Of a stretch of 64,000 nucleotides of DNA, positions 53,796-64,000 are shown piece by piece. A program made the position numbers and the translations under genes. The stretch comes from Stropharia rugosoannulata (lineage: Eukaryota; Basidiomycota; Agaricomycetes; Agaricales; Strophariaceae). The DNA lies in assembly GCA_028532985.1 (NCBI GenBank), contig JANCIK010000008.1, positions 1,054,001 through 1,118,000 on the forward strand, given 5' to 3'. Under the pieces are notes generated by a model, which saw nothing but the letters and a program-made list of their open reading frames with translations, was not told the origin of the DNA and ran no database searches. Each line of letters opens with the position of its first letter. Within the stretch, counting starts at the first letter, position 1.

Positions 53796-56351
53796 TTCTT
53801 TCAAACGTGGGCAAATGTCTCTCCGCGGAATGATATCGATATACCACATGTGAGTGTCATATATCATATACACACTGGTAGTACACGAACATCGGTTCGT
53901 TTCATTTCATTCGTTTGCTTTTTTAAGCTCATATCATGATATTGATTTCTCTGTAAGTGCAGTATTAATAGTTACAATCATGATTGATGCATTGCGGAGT
54001 ATCGTTTGAGCATGCCCTGAATACGCGTGCCGCCATGACGGGCAAGTTTTCTTGACAATTGAAACACTAGTTTTGTTAGCTTGTACTCGTAAATCCTCTA
54101 CTAATGGACCCGTGCACCGCAGATTCAAATTACTGGACATGTTCTGCTCCCTTGCACGCGTGCCGGAACCACCCTCCATGCTGGCTATACTGCGGAGATA
54201 TGACTTGGTTCTCTGCACAATCGTGGCACTAAAGTTCTGTGGAACGTCCAGCAAGAATGTCAAGAAGAATAGCACCGAGTAAAATTTTGGCAATAGCGTG
54301 GGTGACCTTGACGGTTGTTTGTGCATCACCATTTAATTGTGTCTAAGTGGACATAAGGTGCTTCCCAAAGTCCTGGGTTATTGCGTACAGGTTTTATTTT
54401 CTCACACGTATTTTTAGAGCTCTGCCAAATTGCCTAGCTCGAGCCTTTGCACAGTCCGCAAATAAACCATCATATGTTCACCTACATGTTTCTTACAACA
54501 AAGTTGTATACATATCTCTCCATCATCTTCTCCTGACAAGGGGTATCATCCTTTATCTTAACCATCTTATCAGGAAATTCAGGGAGACCTTTATGAAAAC
54601 CAAGACGGTCGAGCTACACGCTGAAGCTGATGCCAAACATGCACGGCATGTCCAGCCGTATGCACTTGGCATCAGAGTACACCAGGGCCTTTCCGGGGGC
54701 CTATAGAAAAGTCCGTGCAAATCTGTGAGGAATTGCAGAGACGTTGCACGGACTCAGCACGGACTTTGCATGGACCATGTGGAAACTTCACGAATGCAGA
54801 ACATATGCACGGACACATTCTCTTTTCTCTGCCAATTGTGCCTTTCTCGTTCCAAACAACTATTAAATACCATATCAGTCTATTCTATTCCATCTATGGC
54901 CCTGCAAAGTATATGTTTGTTAATACCTATCCCTAGTGATGTGCGGGCTCGGGCTGGGCCCCAAAGCCCCGGCTTGCAGAGGCTCAGGCCATTTAAATTG
55001 TCAGGCTGGGCCCAAAGCCCAACCACAGGCTTGGCCCGGCCGGGCTTGGGCTAAAGCCCAGGCTTTTGAGCGAGTCACGAGCGTACTAAATCATATTCGA
55101 GAAGTAGTACAGGGAAGTAAAATCAATACATTTAAGTTTCGTTGTCACTGCCTACAGTAATAATGTGGCTATCATCCACCCAGTCTTCATCACCGTCGTC
55201 TTCAACAACATCTTCAAGCTCATTTTCAAGCTTCATAGAGCCAATACTACTATTTATGTGCACACAGTAATGCTAACAAGCAGAAATAGCCTGTGCACGG
55301 TTTGTGCTCGTAAGCACGTGGTGATGTGCACAGTGTGTGCTAAGCAGTTGTCGTGGATAGCACTTGTTCGGCGTCACACGGCATGGTACAGCTGTACAAC
55401 GGCTAAAGCTGCATTTCGGCATGACCCGCCATATACACTACTTATGATTTGGCAGAGTTGAAGCTGTAGAAGAAGTCTGTAGAGCAATCAGTTGGTCAGG
55501 TGGTTATATTGGCCAATTAATATACTTTATTCATACATGACTAAGTATAAAAAACCATTCTAACATTTTCTGCTGTATTTAGCCATGAAAGCGCACTATA
55601 CTCCGTCATTGAATTCACTATGTATACTATACACTAGATTCTATCGAGTTGTCCTATGAAAGGTTTTCCACATGTCTCACAAAAGATTATTCATGTGTTC
55701 GTTGTGTGTTCATGCACGGGATCTTATTTATGCTGCACGTATATATTGTTGTGATCTAGTAACAGCCCTTGTCTTCCATTTCTATTTGTTAATGTAAGTC
55801 ATTGTACGTGTTATATGATGCCAGCAATATATGAAAACCTTATGCAACCTACATGTTTCCAACTCGCATGCGGCTCAGATCAAGTATATTCAGTGCAAAC
55901 ACTACCCGTATAATGCAACCTCGTATTGATGTAAATGTGTGCGACCCGTGTGCGACCTCATTGAGTCGTATATGGACAACTGCGCGGTGTCGGCTAGGTC
56001 CGAGGCGTGAGAACGCAGACTTATTATCTCGATGCCCTCATCTAATAGGGTGCGATCATCGACCATTATTGATTATTGTACACCTTATAATAAGAAAAGA
56101 TCTAGTTGGTTTTTAAGTAGGCATATTTCACACTTCAACAGAGCGTAGGTTGGCACATTCACCCAACCCCTAAGTTCTAGCGAAAAATCACTCGTGTGAA
56201 ATAAAGAAGGTAATACAAAGGGTAATAGTGAAGTAGAAATGCAGATATGAGGCTTCATAATTCTTGAACATAATTCCCTAACATCCCTTTTAAATTGCTT
56301 ATGCTGGGTGGCTCGTGCTGCAAGGGTTATTATTAGGAATGCGATTTTTGA
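53796..56351. other. Gene-poor AT-rich stretch
   Basis: A minus-strand frame at 53934-54332 (132 codons, hydrophobic FYSVLFFLTFLLDV near its start) is possible but unsupported. At 54938-55075 a dense GGGCTGGGCCCAAAGCCC-type repeat block looks like the end of a hAT-like element. The rest shows no gene. Confidence 0.35.
54938..55075. repeat. GGGCC/AAAGCCC repeat block
   Basis: GATGTGCGGGCTCGGGCTGG at the left and repeated GGGCCCAAAGCCC, GGGCTTGGGCTAAAGCCC words within 140 bp. Such clusters are typical subterminal regions of hAT-type transposons. No second end was found. Confidence 0.4.
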
Positions 56352-57659
56352 TCATTGTGTTATATGTGCGTACTGTTCCTTTGGTTTGGGCTCAAGATGA
56401 AGGTCCACATTTTCTCCGAATTCAATAACTTCTTCGTTCCCATTTCTGGTTGTGTTGCCAGAGTCTTGATTGCTGTTTGGCTTTAATATTTTTGCATTGC
56501 GTCTGAACTCTAGCGAGCTTAACTCTCCCACAGTGTTTGAATTCCAAGCCGTACCATGAGTCACACGGTACAGAATAAGGTATAGTGCAATAACCTGATG
56601 CAATCGAACTGTTATGGCAAATTCTTCACTAGATATCGCGTAGCTTGACTTACCTGAGTTCCAGAAAGTGTAGCTAGGAACACGTACTGAGCAGGGCTGC
56701 CGACGGCATACAGGCCGACGAAAACAATCGTCCATACTGTGTAAAGAGCCGATGACTCCACAAGAACGGCAGCAATAGATAGATACTGCGTTGATAAATA
56801 ATTATTGCCTATTTTGTATGAGACTTTGCACTTATATATATTATAGCTGGGTTAATTACTTACCATGCAATTTTCGACTCCGCCTTCGTGCAATCAGAAT
56901 TCGGCCAAGTAATAAAGTGGTAGCCAGAATGGTCGTTGACATAGTAAGGGAATAGTACCCAAGAACAAACTTAAATGTAACCGGAGACGACTGTCCATCA
57001 ACAACAGATTCATGAAGGGTTGCCAAGCTCATGCCTACATCAAAGTAGGTGGAGGAAGCAGTTAAATATCAGGGATTTGTTATACATTAGCTACACGTCG
57101 ATACTGACCAAACGATCCGAGGAACATAACTGTTGGAAAGAAAGCTACCACTTTGGCAAGTAGCTGACCTCCATAAACGACATATAAACGCCATATCTGA
57201 AAGATGTTTGGTGAGTTATACGTCGGATAACACAGTTCTAAGTCCCACCAATATAATATCAGTTATCCAATTGATAGCAAAAAACGCAAAAAGCCCCATG
57301 ATCGAAACAGGAAGATAGAAAATCACTTGTGAGTATAATGTCGGTCCTCCTGGAAAGTTGCGGTTGTTGACGTATGAAAGTTGAGTTGTAAAGGCGTTTG
57401 AGGCAATATACAAAGTTGACAAGATAAACAGAACCAGCATATAGGTGAGATTTATTGCCGCCAGGCGCCGTCTTTCCGGAACTTGCAATTGAGACCGGAG
57501 GGGATAAAAACACTGAATAAGCAAAGGTATGGCAATTCCATAGGCAACTCCACATAAAACGGTTGATCCAATTAGATTTAAGCTGTCAAAAAGTATGTCA
57601 GTAGATGTTTCATCCACTGGACCCCAGGAAGAATTCAATGGTAGAGACGTATTAGACAT
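56352..57659 (-). CDS. Seven-helix membrane protein of agaricomycete type
   Basis: Five exons on the minus strand: 57249-57659, 57109-57196, 56864-57034, 56654-56808 and 56352-56594. The introns are 52, 74, 55 and 59 bp, all in phase, giving 355 aa. The N-terminus is polar with N-glycosylation sites (SNTSLPLNSSWG). Hydrophobic helices follow: LNLIGSTVLCGVAYGIAIPL, INLTYMLVLFILSTLYIA, YLPVSIMGLFAFFAINWI, LLAKVVAFFPTVMFLGSF, FVLGYYSLTMSTTILATTLL, YLSIAAVLVESSALYTVW and YAVGSPAQYVFLATLS, then VIALYLILYRV. The tail is acidic and cytosolic (VDLHLEPKPKEQ). This matches a large agaricomycete 7-TM family of unknown function; a sensing or transport role is only inferred from topology. Confidence 0.85.
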
Positions 57660-59118
57660 GTTTCTGAAGGGAAAGGTGCAGCTCCGAGTGCTAGAACTAG
57701 GGACATTTATACATGTATTATACTTTCTGTATAATACAATTCCGACTGACTTGATAAATCAAATGATATGATCGTTTCATACGAAAGAGCGCAACATCAA
57801 TTCACTTTTCATATTTGAGTCATTATAGCATATAAATATTGTATAGCTGATTTATCAATCTGTTCATCTGTCAAGAACGCACAATGATTTGGTATATAAG
57901 CCTTGCAAAATATATTCCTCAGTTTTACTTGTGTTGTCATAGCCCTATGTACTCAAATATAGGTGAATCGCATTAGATAATTATCCGTTTTCGGTGGACA
58001 GGAGCTATAATAACGCAGCTACTCGGGGTCAGCATTCAGTTACTTACATCAAAGTTGGATACAAATTGTCCTATGAAATTGAATGAACTCTAATTCCTGG
58101 GATACAAGATAAAACTAAATCATAAGTGGCCGATACATCCATAGTAGACAATGTATCTATTTCTGTGTATACTCCTTTCGTCTGTGGCGTGGTGCGGGGA
58201 ATGCATTGGGCATGGGAATCTGGGGAAAATTGTCAGACAACAAGGTTTGGACAAGGTGCAACGCTTCCGCGGCCACATTGAATATAGTTCAGGAACACTG
58301 CTGGCGCTGATCTACTTGTGGTAATCAAAGTATGCCTTCAGATATGCCATATGTCTATGGTGGCATTGTTTTGGTGGACAAGCAGGCATTGACCTGGCCA
58401 TGTGTAGAAACCCCCAGGTCTTGTGTGACATTTTTGTAAGCCATAATGGCATGTTTGACTGAACAGTTTTGGCCGCGAAACATGGGTCGGCGCCAATGAG
58501 AACATTCTGTCAAGAAATAGTCGATGTGAGTAATAGTCATCGTCGCTTCTAAGTCCCACGCCTCACTCTTGTGCATCAGGCGTATTGACACAATAATTCA
58601 AGTACACGCGATAGCAGCTCAGTATCGAAGTATGCCACAACTTAAGAACAAGAAATTGTATGCTCCTATGTGCGATTGCCACGCACGTCCTACTCACTGT
58701 TGAGATCATTTTCAAACAAAAAGGCCACTTGACCCGCCGCAGAATGATAGCCACTTGCCCGGCGCAGTTTCCAATTGCCAAATTTACTGAAAAGACCACA
58801 GAATGTTGGTTTCGTAGATTGCAATTACATTATCGTGCGAACATGATCAGTGAGAGTTGTTCTAGATCCAATATTGTTACGTAAATTTGTACATGTGGTG
58901 CGGAGCTACTATCCGTATGTTTGTGTGTGAGTTGACCAATTTTTTGTGCGACAAAGGTAATTAAATATAAGCATATCATACACATGTAATATCAATGCAT
59001 AAAACAGCATGGAGATCCCATCGCTTGATTTCTAAGCTCCGCTTTTATATCAATATTGAATATAAGTGATAAATTCAAATGAATACTCAGCTATCTCACT
59101 ATACCGGATACCAGCATC
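57660..59118. other. Intergenic, no recognised gene
   Basis: Minus-strand frames at 58338-58799 are short and overlap; none matches a family I know and no coherent splicing was found. The region holds the promoters of the flanking divergent genes. Confidence 0.35.
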
Positions 59119-60139
59119 ATGTCAGAGTACTCGCCTCTATCCCAAGAAGAGATGGACAACGAGCATATAGCTATGCCACATCCAAGAAATGGTTGATATG
59201 TCTCTTACCTTTGACCATATCAATACTAGTGACTGATATAACTGTGTCGCAGGGCATAAGAAAGATATATCGCAACAACATATGAAGGTCATGTACATAT
59301 TGGCCGCTATCATTGCGCTCTGCACTGTGCTTGATGTTGTTGGGTTTATCCGGGCAGAGAAGAAGCTCTTAGCAAGATCAGAGACGATTCATCTGAAAAA
59401 TCTACCCTTCTTGAGTTCATTTTCAGGTTTCGATAACTTATACAAAACTGGATTATTAAAAGATGTGCCGCGCGGTCCTGTATCCCAGCCTGCATATGTT
59501 CTTGCTCAGGTCGACTCATCATCTCCACATAAAACGTACGCTCAGTACCCTGATCTATACCACTCTACATTTGGAATGATGCCATATCGTGAAAGACGTA
59601 CAATTGTTACGCAGCAGGTACGGAATTTGTATATATCGATTGCATTATGTTTATTCAGAATCAATTTATTAGATATCAACGATTGGGGAGTTCTTTGGAA
59701 CCGATTACGGCTTTGAAAGATGTCAAGTAACTTTAAATATTGCAAACTTTGAGCAAAATAACTCGAAACGTGAAGAGGAACTATACGACATCTGGATGCT
59801 TAAACAGCATGAGCCTTTGGACTATAACAATCTATCATGGTCTTCCAAGCCACAGCGAGGTTTACATCTAGCCACATTCTCCTCGCTTTCTTCTAGCCTG
59901 CAAAAGACACCATCTTTCAAGTGCTCATCAGGGGATTATTATTTTGTTGAAATATCATGCAACTCCGGTCCTTGCAGCTTGCAATTGTACGCAAGTGGCA
60001 AAACGAATCTCACTGGTTGGTGTCTTCGATACTCTGTGATTATAGTAGCTTACTACACCCATCTTAACACGAATATCAGGCTTATACATCATCCAGTATC
60101 AAACGGCTTAACCGATTACAAAACCCAGTAGTGGAATAA
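59119..60139 (+). CDS. Single-pass membrane protein of unknown function
   Basis: Four exons: 59119-59191, 59253-59617, 59673-60015 and 60129-60139. Introns 1 and 2 (61 and 55 bp) are clear; the last one (113 bp, 11-nt final exon) is less certain. About 263 aa. A short polar N-terminus (MSEYSPLSQEEMDNEHIAMP) precedes one hydrophobic helix at about residues 35-55 (MYILAAIIALCTVLDVVGFI). A lumenal domain of about 200 residues follows with ISTIGEFFGTDYGFERCQVT, TLNIANF and a Cys-containing C-terminal part (KCSSGDYYFVEISCNSGPC). The layout, a short cytosolic tail, one helix and a lumenal domain, is the same as that of the UstYa proteins next door, but there is no HxxHC motif. The family is common in agaricomycetes and uncharacterised. 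Confidence 0.75.
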
Positions 60140-61027
60140 CAATGAAATTCACAATATCAGACATGATCAGATCATACGTGCGTCCTCTGATAGGTAATTG
60201 CATAATAGAAAGACTGTAATCAGATGAACTGCGGTTTCATAGTAGTAATATAACCAGACAGTTTGTGCGAAGATGTACGACCAGACAAGCCACGGCCGAA
60301 CTCAAAATAGCTTGTTCATCGAGCTATTGGAGTGAATGTTCACCCTAATAAAGAGGGTAGGCAGGTCTTTTTTTTTTTGGAAGATCTATGAGGTCGATTT
60401 TCGCAAATCTTGCGCAGGAGCTAGTGATAAATGTTGTAGGCGAATGCCAGCGGTTTGGAAGCAAAGTATGGGTTTGCTTGTATACAATATCTTATGGTTC
60501 TTCGTTCGTATTTTCAATCATATGTAGAGGTGAATGATTAAATCAATGTATGCTGTGCTACAGGATATTAAAGGATAGGCCAACTGCCGCGGTGAACGCG
60601 GGTGGCTCGGAGGAGAAGAGCAGAACGCTGAGATGCGGCAATAATTAGAAGAAATATATAAGATATCAGATCAAGTCTCAGAGAAAAGATAGCAAGAATA
60701 AAGGTGCGTGAGTATGATATGTTGAGTGGAACCGGGCTCCTAGGCTATTACCATATGACTCTGAGAAGTCAACCCCATATAAGTCCCCTCTTCTTCTATG
60801 CACATGCAATAGTGTTCTCAAGGGTGATCGGTAACTGCTGTAATGAGGGTACAATCACCTCGTTTGTGAGTCCTTGTAAACATACCCACAGCATTATCCA
60901 CGCATGTCTTTCCTTAACGCGCTCGGAGAGTTAACAATAGGGTGAGTAGGTATCACTATTCAGATCGAAAGCTGGTACGTAGGGACAGGATGTAGGTAGT
61001 GAAATAAAATACAAATATTCCCCTTTT
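60140..61027. other. Intergenic between convergent genes
   Basis: 3' regions of the membrane protein gene and of the first UstYa gene. No gene recognised. Confidence 0.4.
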
Positions 61028-61673
61028 TCAAGAGACAAACAGCCATTCTCTGGTATCGTCATCCAAGAACCTAAAAGGATCCGTCCAATTGCGACAAATA
61101 TGTACTGAGCCTGGAGTTGTTCCAACAAAACTGTCATTAACAAATATTCCAGACTCAAGAGTAAGGTCAGGGCGGCAGAGAATCAACTCCCGAAGATAGT
61201 TGAAGCAATGATGGAGGTGCTGCCACTGATTTCCCCTATTGGACAGAAGGGCTCTCGCGACTGCGTCGACGCAGTGTAGCTCGTGATACATCACAGTAGC
61301 CGCAGAACGGTTGTGTCCATTTTCGCGCAAGCGATAGCTCCCAACGCCCATAGGAAACATTTCCATCCATTGTTCGCTGGCTCCAGGGCTGGAGTAGTTG
61401 TAGAAAACAGTATTGTCCGTGGTACGAAGGCGAACAAACTGTGAGGGAGGAATTGGAAGTGTGTTAGGCTCTGTTCCTAGTAATATATGTGTATTCAACA
61501 GACGTGCTAGAAGAAACCTGGCGTTGCCTGTTACCTTGTGGTCCAATGTGGTATATACGCGATGACGGGCTTGTGTAGCAAGATTGATACAAGTTGATCT
61601 GAATAATGATGGAGTGAAGCAGAAAAAGTGCACAGAGAATGGTCGTCAGAATGACGGGCCCGCGACCTCCCAT
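61028..61673 (-). CDS. UstYa-family (DUF3328) oxidase, both HxxHC-type motifs intact
   Basis: Two exons, 61535-61673 and 61028-61476, with a 58-bp intron in phase; 195 aa. MGGRGPVILTTILCALFLLH is a membrane anchor at the very N-terminus. The lumenal domain carries the diagnostic pair YHELHC (H-x-x-H-C) and HHCFNYLRELILC, followed by the usual acidic/aromatic tail (RNWTDPFRFLDDDTREW). Known function of the family: UstYa/UstYb of ustiloxin and relatives carry out oxidative reactions such as macrocyclisation on secreted precursor peptides; the His/Cys motifs are thought to bind the metal. An in-frame ATG at 61805 would add 44 residues before the anchor; the later ATG fits the family's short N-terminus. 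It is in tandem with a second UstYa gene 268 bp upstream. Confidence 0.85.
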
Positions 61674-61940
61674 GTTGGCGTAAGGAAAAAATGAAGCTGG
61701 GGTGGGCTTTGTGGGCAAGCATACCCAGGCGCAAAGCCTCCTTAACATTCCCATCGGCAGGTGATATTTCCTGTCGTATTTGAAGCCTATATTATTGGCT
61801 GCCACCGTTTTCAGCGGTTGAAGCGGCTAAAATTGTTCCTCCGTTCCAAGTAGTCTTCACACCTACACAAGCCAGGGCTCTTTATAGTTATGCGATAACC
61901 CATCGAGATGTGAATGATATCAGTGGTTATACTATACAAA

Positions 61941-62591
61941 CTACTGATGTGTATGATCTAAAGCCCTTTGGTTTTCCAGAACTTCCTGATATACTTTGAC
62001 CCAATCCCAACATTGAAACTGATAAAGAAGTGAATGCGCTCTTGGTGCTCCAGCGACGGTTTCCAAGTCAATGTTACTTCGGCAAAGGACCATTTCGCGT
62101 AGGTAGTTAATGCAATGGTGGGCTTCTGGAGAGACTCCACGAGGAGGTTGCGTAATGGAGCTGTACTGCTTAGCAGCCACTACATGCTTGCGCAGGATAT
62201 TCAGGCATCGTAGTTGATGGTAAATGGATACCGTATACAACATTGTTCCTTTTCTCCCAGAGATTTCAAAGCCAACCTCTCCATTTCCTGGAATGAGGAG
62301 GTCCCATTCATAGTCATCGCCGACGAGCTGGTAGTGTGCCGTGTCTCCAACATGTGTGCGGACTGGTTCCAGAGATGGAAGAGGTAGAACTGCCGGTATA
62401 TCAGACTCTGTAACAAGGTGTTATATTAGCCCAAACGATAATCAGTCCAGTTACGATAACTAATGTAATAGCTTGCCTATTGTCAACTGGTCTGAATTTT
62501 GCCGTCCTATACCTTGTATCGTCCAGAGTATGACCGTTATTTTACTCATACATGCAAGCAGAAGAACCAAGTGAAGAAGTGCACCTGGCAT
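61941..62591 (-). CDS. UstYa-family (DUF3328) oxidase with altered first motif
   Basis: Two exons, 62477-62591 and 61941-62407; 193 aa. The 69-bp intron begins with GC rather than GT (ATAG|GCAAGC ... ACAG|AG), a permitted minor splice class, and is needed for the frame. MPGALLHLVLLLACMSKITV is the membrane anchor, then DYEWDLLIPGNGEVGFEISG. The first motif is YHQLRCLNILR, so the second histidine of HxxHC is replaced by Arg. The second motif HHCINYLREMVLC is intact. Expected to be an ER/secretory membrane oxidase as for its neighbour, but the lost histidine may change or abolish activity, or make it a non-catalytic partner, since UstYa proteins often work in pairs. In-frame ATGs upstream (near 62670) are alternative starts. 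Confidence 0.8.
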
Positions 62592-63071
62592 TTTGAGTAT
62601 CAATACGAGGTCTGCAAGGTAAGACGCCGCCACCATTTGCAATGTATAAATAATTAAAACCCGATCCATTGTACGCGGAACAAATGATGGTTCTCTGAAA
62701 GAACTATACATGGCCAATCAAGAACCTGAATATTCCATCAAAAGCACATGTCCGCGTCATGGTTGTCTTAATAGTTTTCTGATGGTGAGCTCTGACCGGA
62801 ACCGGATATATCAAGCCGGGGAGATCCGTAGTTCAATGTGAATAAAGCTATTTGAGATGTATGGAATTCAATTTCTAATTTCACTTTCTTTGTCGAATAC
62901 CTTATGGGGTACGTCATACTATTCTTGTATGTATTGTATGATCGGATATTCTCGCTTGCGTATATTTGTTACCTGGCAAGAGTCATTTAAATTTAGCAAC
63001 ATATTTCACACAATATCGTGTACTCATCGTACAAAGCAGTGGTTTTGAGTTTATGAGCGTTTTTCATTTGG
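62592..63071. promoter_or_regulatory. Divergent promoter region between UstYa gene and secreted peptide gene
   Basis: About 560 bp separate the two start codons, which point away from each other. The peptide side has a clear TATA box and C/A-rich leader; no specific factor site was identified. Shared control of the two genes is plausible from geometry alone. Confidence 0.4.
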
Positions 63072-63079
63072 TATAAAAG
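63072..63079 (+). promoter_or_regulatory. TATA box of the secreted peptide gene
   Basis: TATAAAAG, 70 bp upstream of the ATG, followed by a C/A-rich leader (ACACCTTCAACCCACAGACG) typical of strongly expressed fungal genes. Confidence 0.65.
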
Positions 63080-63148
63080 GCTCCGTTTGTCTCAGTACAC
63101 CTTCAACCCACAGACGCTCCCTCACTCACCACAACAGAGCTCTATCCA

Positions 63149-63443
63149 ATGCACTTTTTCAAATTTACCATTGCACTTTCCCTTGCTATATGGTCTGTTG
63201 GAGCATTACCCGCTACTCCAGCCCCAGACAGTGACTGGTATGTATAGTCAATATTTATGCATCGATTAATATACTGAAGCGATGAAGTCCCAACGATGTA
63301 CCAAATGGAGCTTCTACTGAAGCATCAAGTAAGACCTGACATCTAGTTACACCAAAAAAATATTTATCTGTTAAACGTAGAGAAAGTCAGCGATCTCGCG
63401 TGTATCTTCTAGTGCTATACTACGGCATACGAACTTACATTAG
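63149..63443 (+). CDS. Small secreted peptide, candidate RiPP precursor
   Basis: Three exons, 63149-63237, 63280-63328 and 63381-63443, give 66 aa. If the second intron is not spliced the protein ends at 63346 with 51 aa. The first 20 residues (MHFFKFTIALSLAIWSVGAL) are a textbook signal peptide, with cleavage likely before PATPAPDS. The mature part is short: CDEVPTMYQMELLLKHQ, then a basic stretch RKSAISRVSSS, ending HTNLH. The RK after KHQ could be a dibasic processing site of Kex2 type. There are no internal repeats, unlike classic dikaritin precursors. It does not look like a hydrophobin (one cysteine only). It is divergent from a UstYa gene and has a strong TATA/leader, so an abundant secreted peptide is inferred; the RiPP role is a hypothesis. 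Confidence 0.55.
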
Positions 63444-63695
63444 GTTAGTTGTATTGAATGCCACGCATCATTCAGTACTAATTCTTCCCACCCTTATTTT
63501 ACAGAGCAAAGTTGTTTATATAACCTGTTCTCCGAATATTGTCTGAGGTTACAGTGCTCTCACATGTACCAAGTGTTTTTATATACAATAAAGTATCAAA
63601 AATGTTTGCGGAATGTTAGATGTATCGTTATTCACGACGTAGGCATCTGTACAGGAGGTCAGTCTAGTGCCAACAGAGCATGAAGGTGATAAACA
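63444..63695. other. 3' region of the peptide gene
   Basis: No further gene seen; an AATAAAG-like word at about 63587 could serve as polyadenylation signal. Confidence 0.3.
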
Positions 63696-64000
63696 CCGTC
63701 AGACCCATGCTTCGACCATGTCCTGCACTTCCGTTCCGTGGTGTCGACCGGTAAACCCTATGCATACCTTTGCTGCGGCCCATACCTCTTCCGGCTACCA
63801 GTTACATGGCCCGCATCTCGTCCCCGCCCCCCGCCTTTCGTAAGTATGGCCCTTTGGGTCGCATCTCCATGAATGTCGACTGCACCCTTCTCTCCTGTAG
63901 TGCCGCATCGTCGTCCGGTCCCCACCTTACCTAGTCGCCCACCCACTCCAACCACTGGCTTGGAAAACCAGGGTGGACTACTACTAGCCATTGACAATTA
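63696..64000 (+). repeat. Second copy of the 13978-14279 repeat, runs off the window
   Basis: Same orientation and nearly the same text as 13978-14279; it continues to the last base, so the full element extends beyond the window. Confidence 0.85.

Noticed and set aside
53934..54332. 132-codon minus-strand frame with a hydrophobic N-terminal segment
   Set aside because: No family resemblance, overlaps other frames, and no splice or promoter support; left as a possibility only.
63149..63443. Hydrophobin gene
   Set aside because: Hydrophobins need eight cysteines in a fixed pattern; this product has only one.
1..64000. tRNA or rRNA genes
   Set aside because: No stretch with convincing A- and B-box words or rRNA-like sequence was found by eye; a dedicated covariance search would be needed to exclude a tRNA.

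Overview
This is a nuclear window from a filamentous basidiomycete, almost certainly an agaricomycete (mushroom-type) fungus. The reasons are introns of about 42-75 nt in every multi-exon gene, an expanded F-box family of agaricomycete style, a seven-helix membrane protein and UstYa-type (DUF3328) oxidases, and a dense, nested load of eukaryotic transposable elements. There are no operons, CRISPR arrays or recognisable tRNA/rRNA genes.

Layout. 1-10 kb: a C/T-rich non-coding repeat, a divergent pair of F-box genes (one killed by a single in-frame stop, one intact) and a three-exon single-pass membrane protein. 10-30 kb: a repeat nest. Two roughly 4-kb arms (about 12.1-16.5 and 25.9-29.8 kb) are inverted copies of each other around a spacer that holds an intact F-box gene and an F-box remnant. 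The right arm carries a 1.09-kb hAT-like non-autonomous element with a target duplication; the left arm supplies the empty site. 30-40 kb: a Ty1/copia LTR remnant abuts a decayed DIRS-type (tyrosine-recombinase) retroelement. The DIRS element is split by an intact Tc1-type transposon (TA duplication, 29-bp inverted ends) and by a very young 2.96-kb gag-only LTR retrotransposon (391-bp LTRs, GTAG duplication).

40-52 kb: two spliced genes of unknown function, another purine-rich repeat copy, a MULE-like transposase relic whose catalytic core is missing and which is bracketed by an inverted repeat, and a 1.16-kb foldback element. 52-64 kb: the most gene-like region. It holds a GNAT acetyltransferase (7 exons), a seven-helix membrane protein (5 exons), a single-pass membrane protein (4 exons), two UstYa-type oxidases in tandem and, divergent from them behind a TATA box, a small secreted peptide gene. 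The window ends inside another copy of the repeat seen at 14 kb.

How it may fit together. UstYa-family proteins are known to perform oxidative steps, including macrocyclisation, on secreted precursor peptides in fungal RiPP (dikaritin) pathways. Two of them beside a signal-peptide-bearing small ORF, with an acetyltransferase and membrane proteins nearby, make a candidate and unproven peptide natural-product locus. The rest of the window is a record of F-box gene birth and death inside repeat-rich, recombining DNA.
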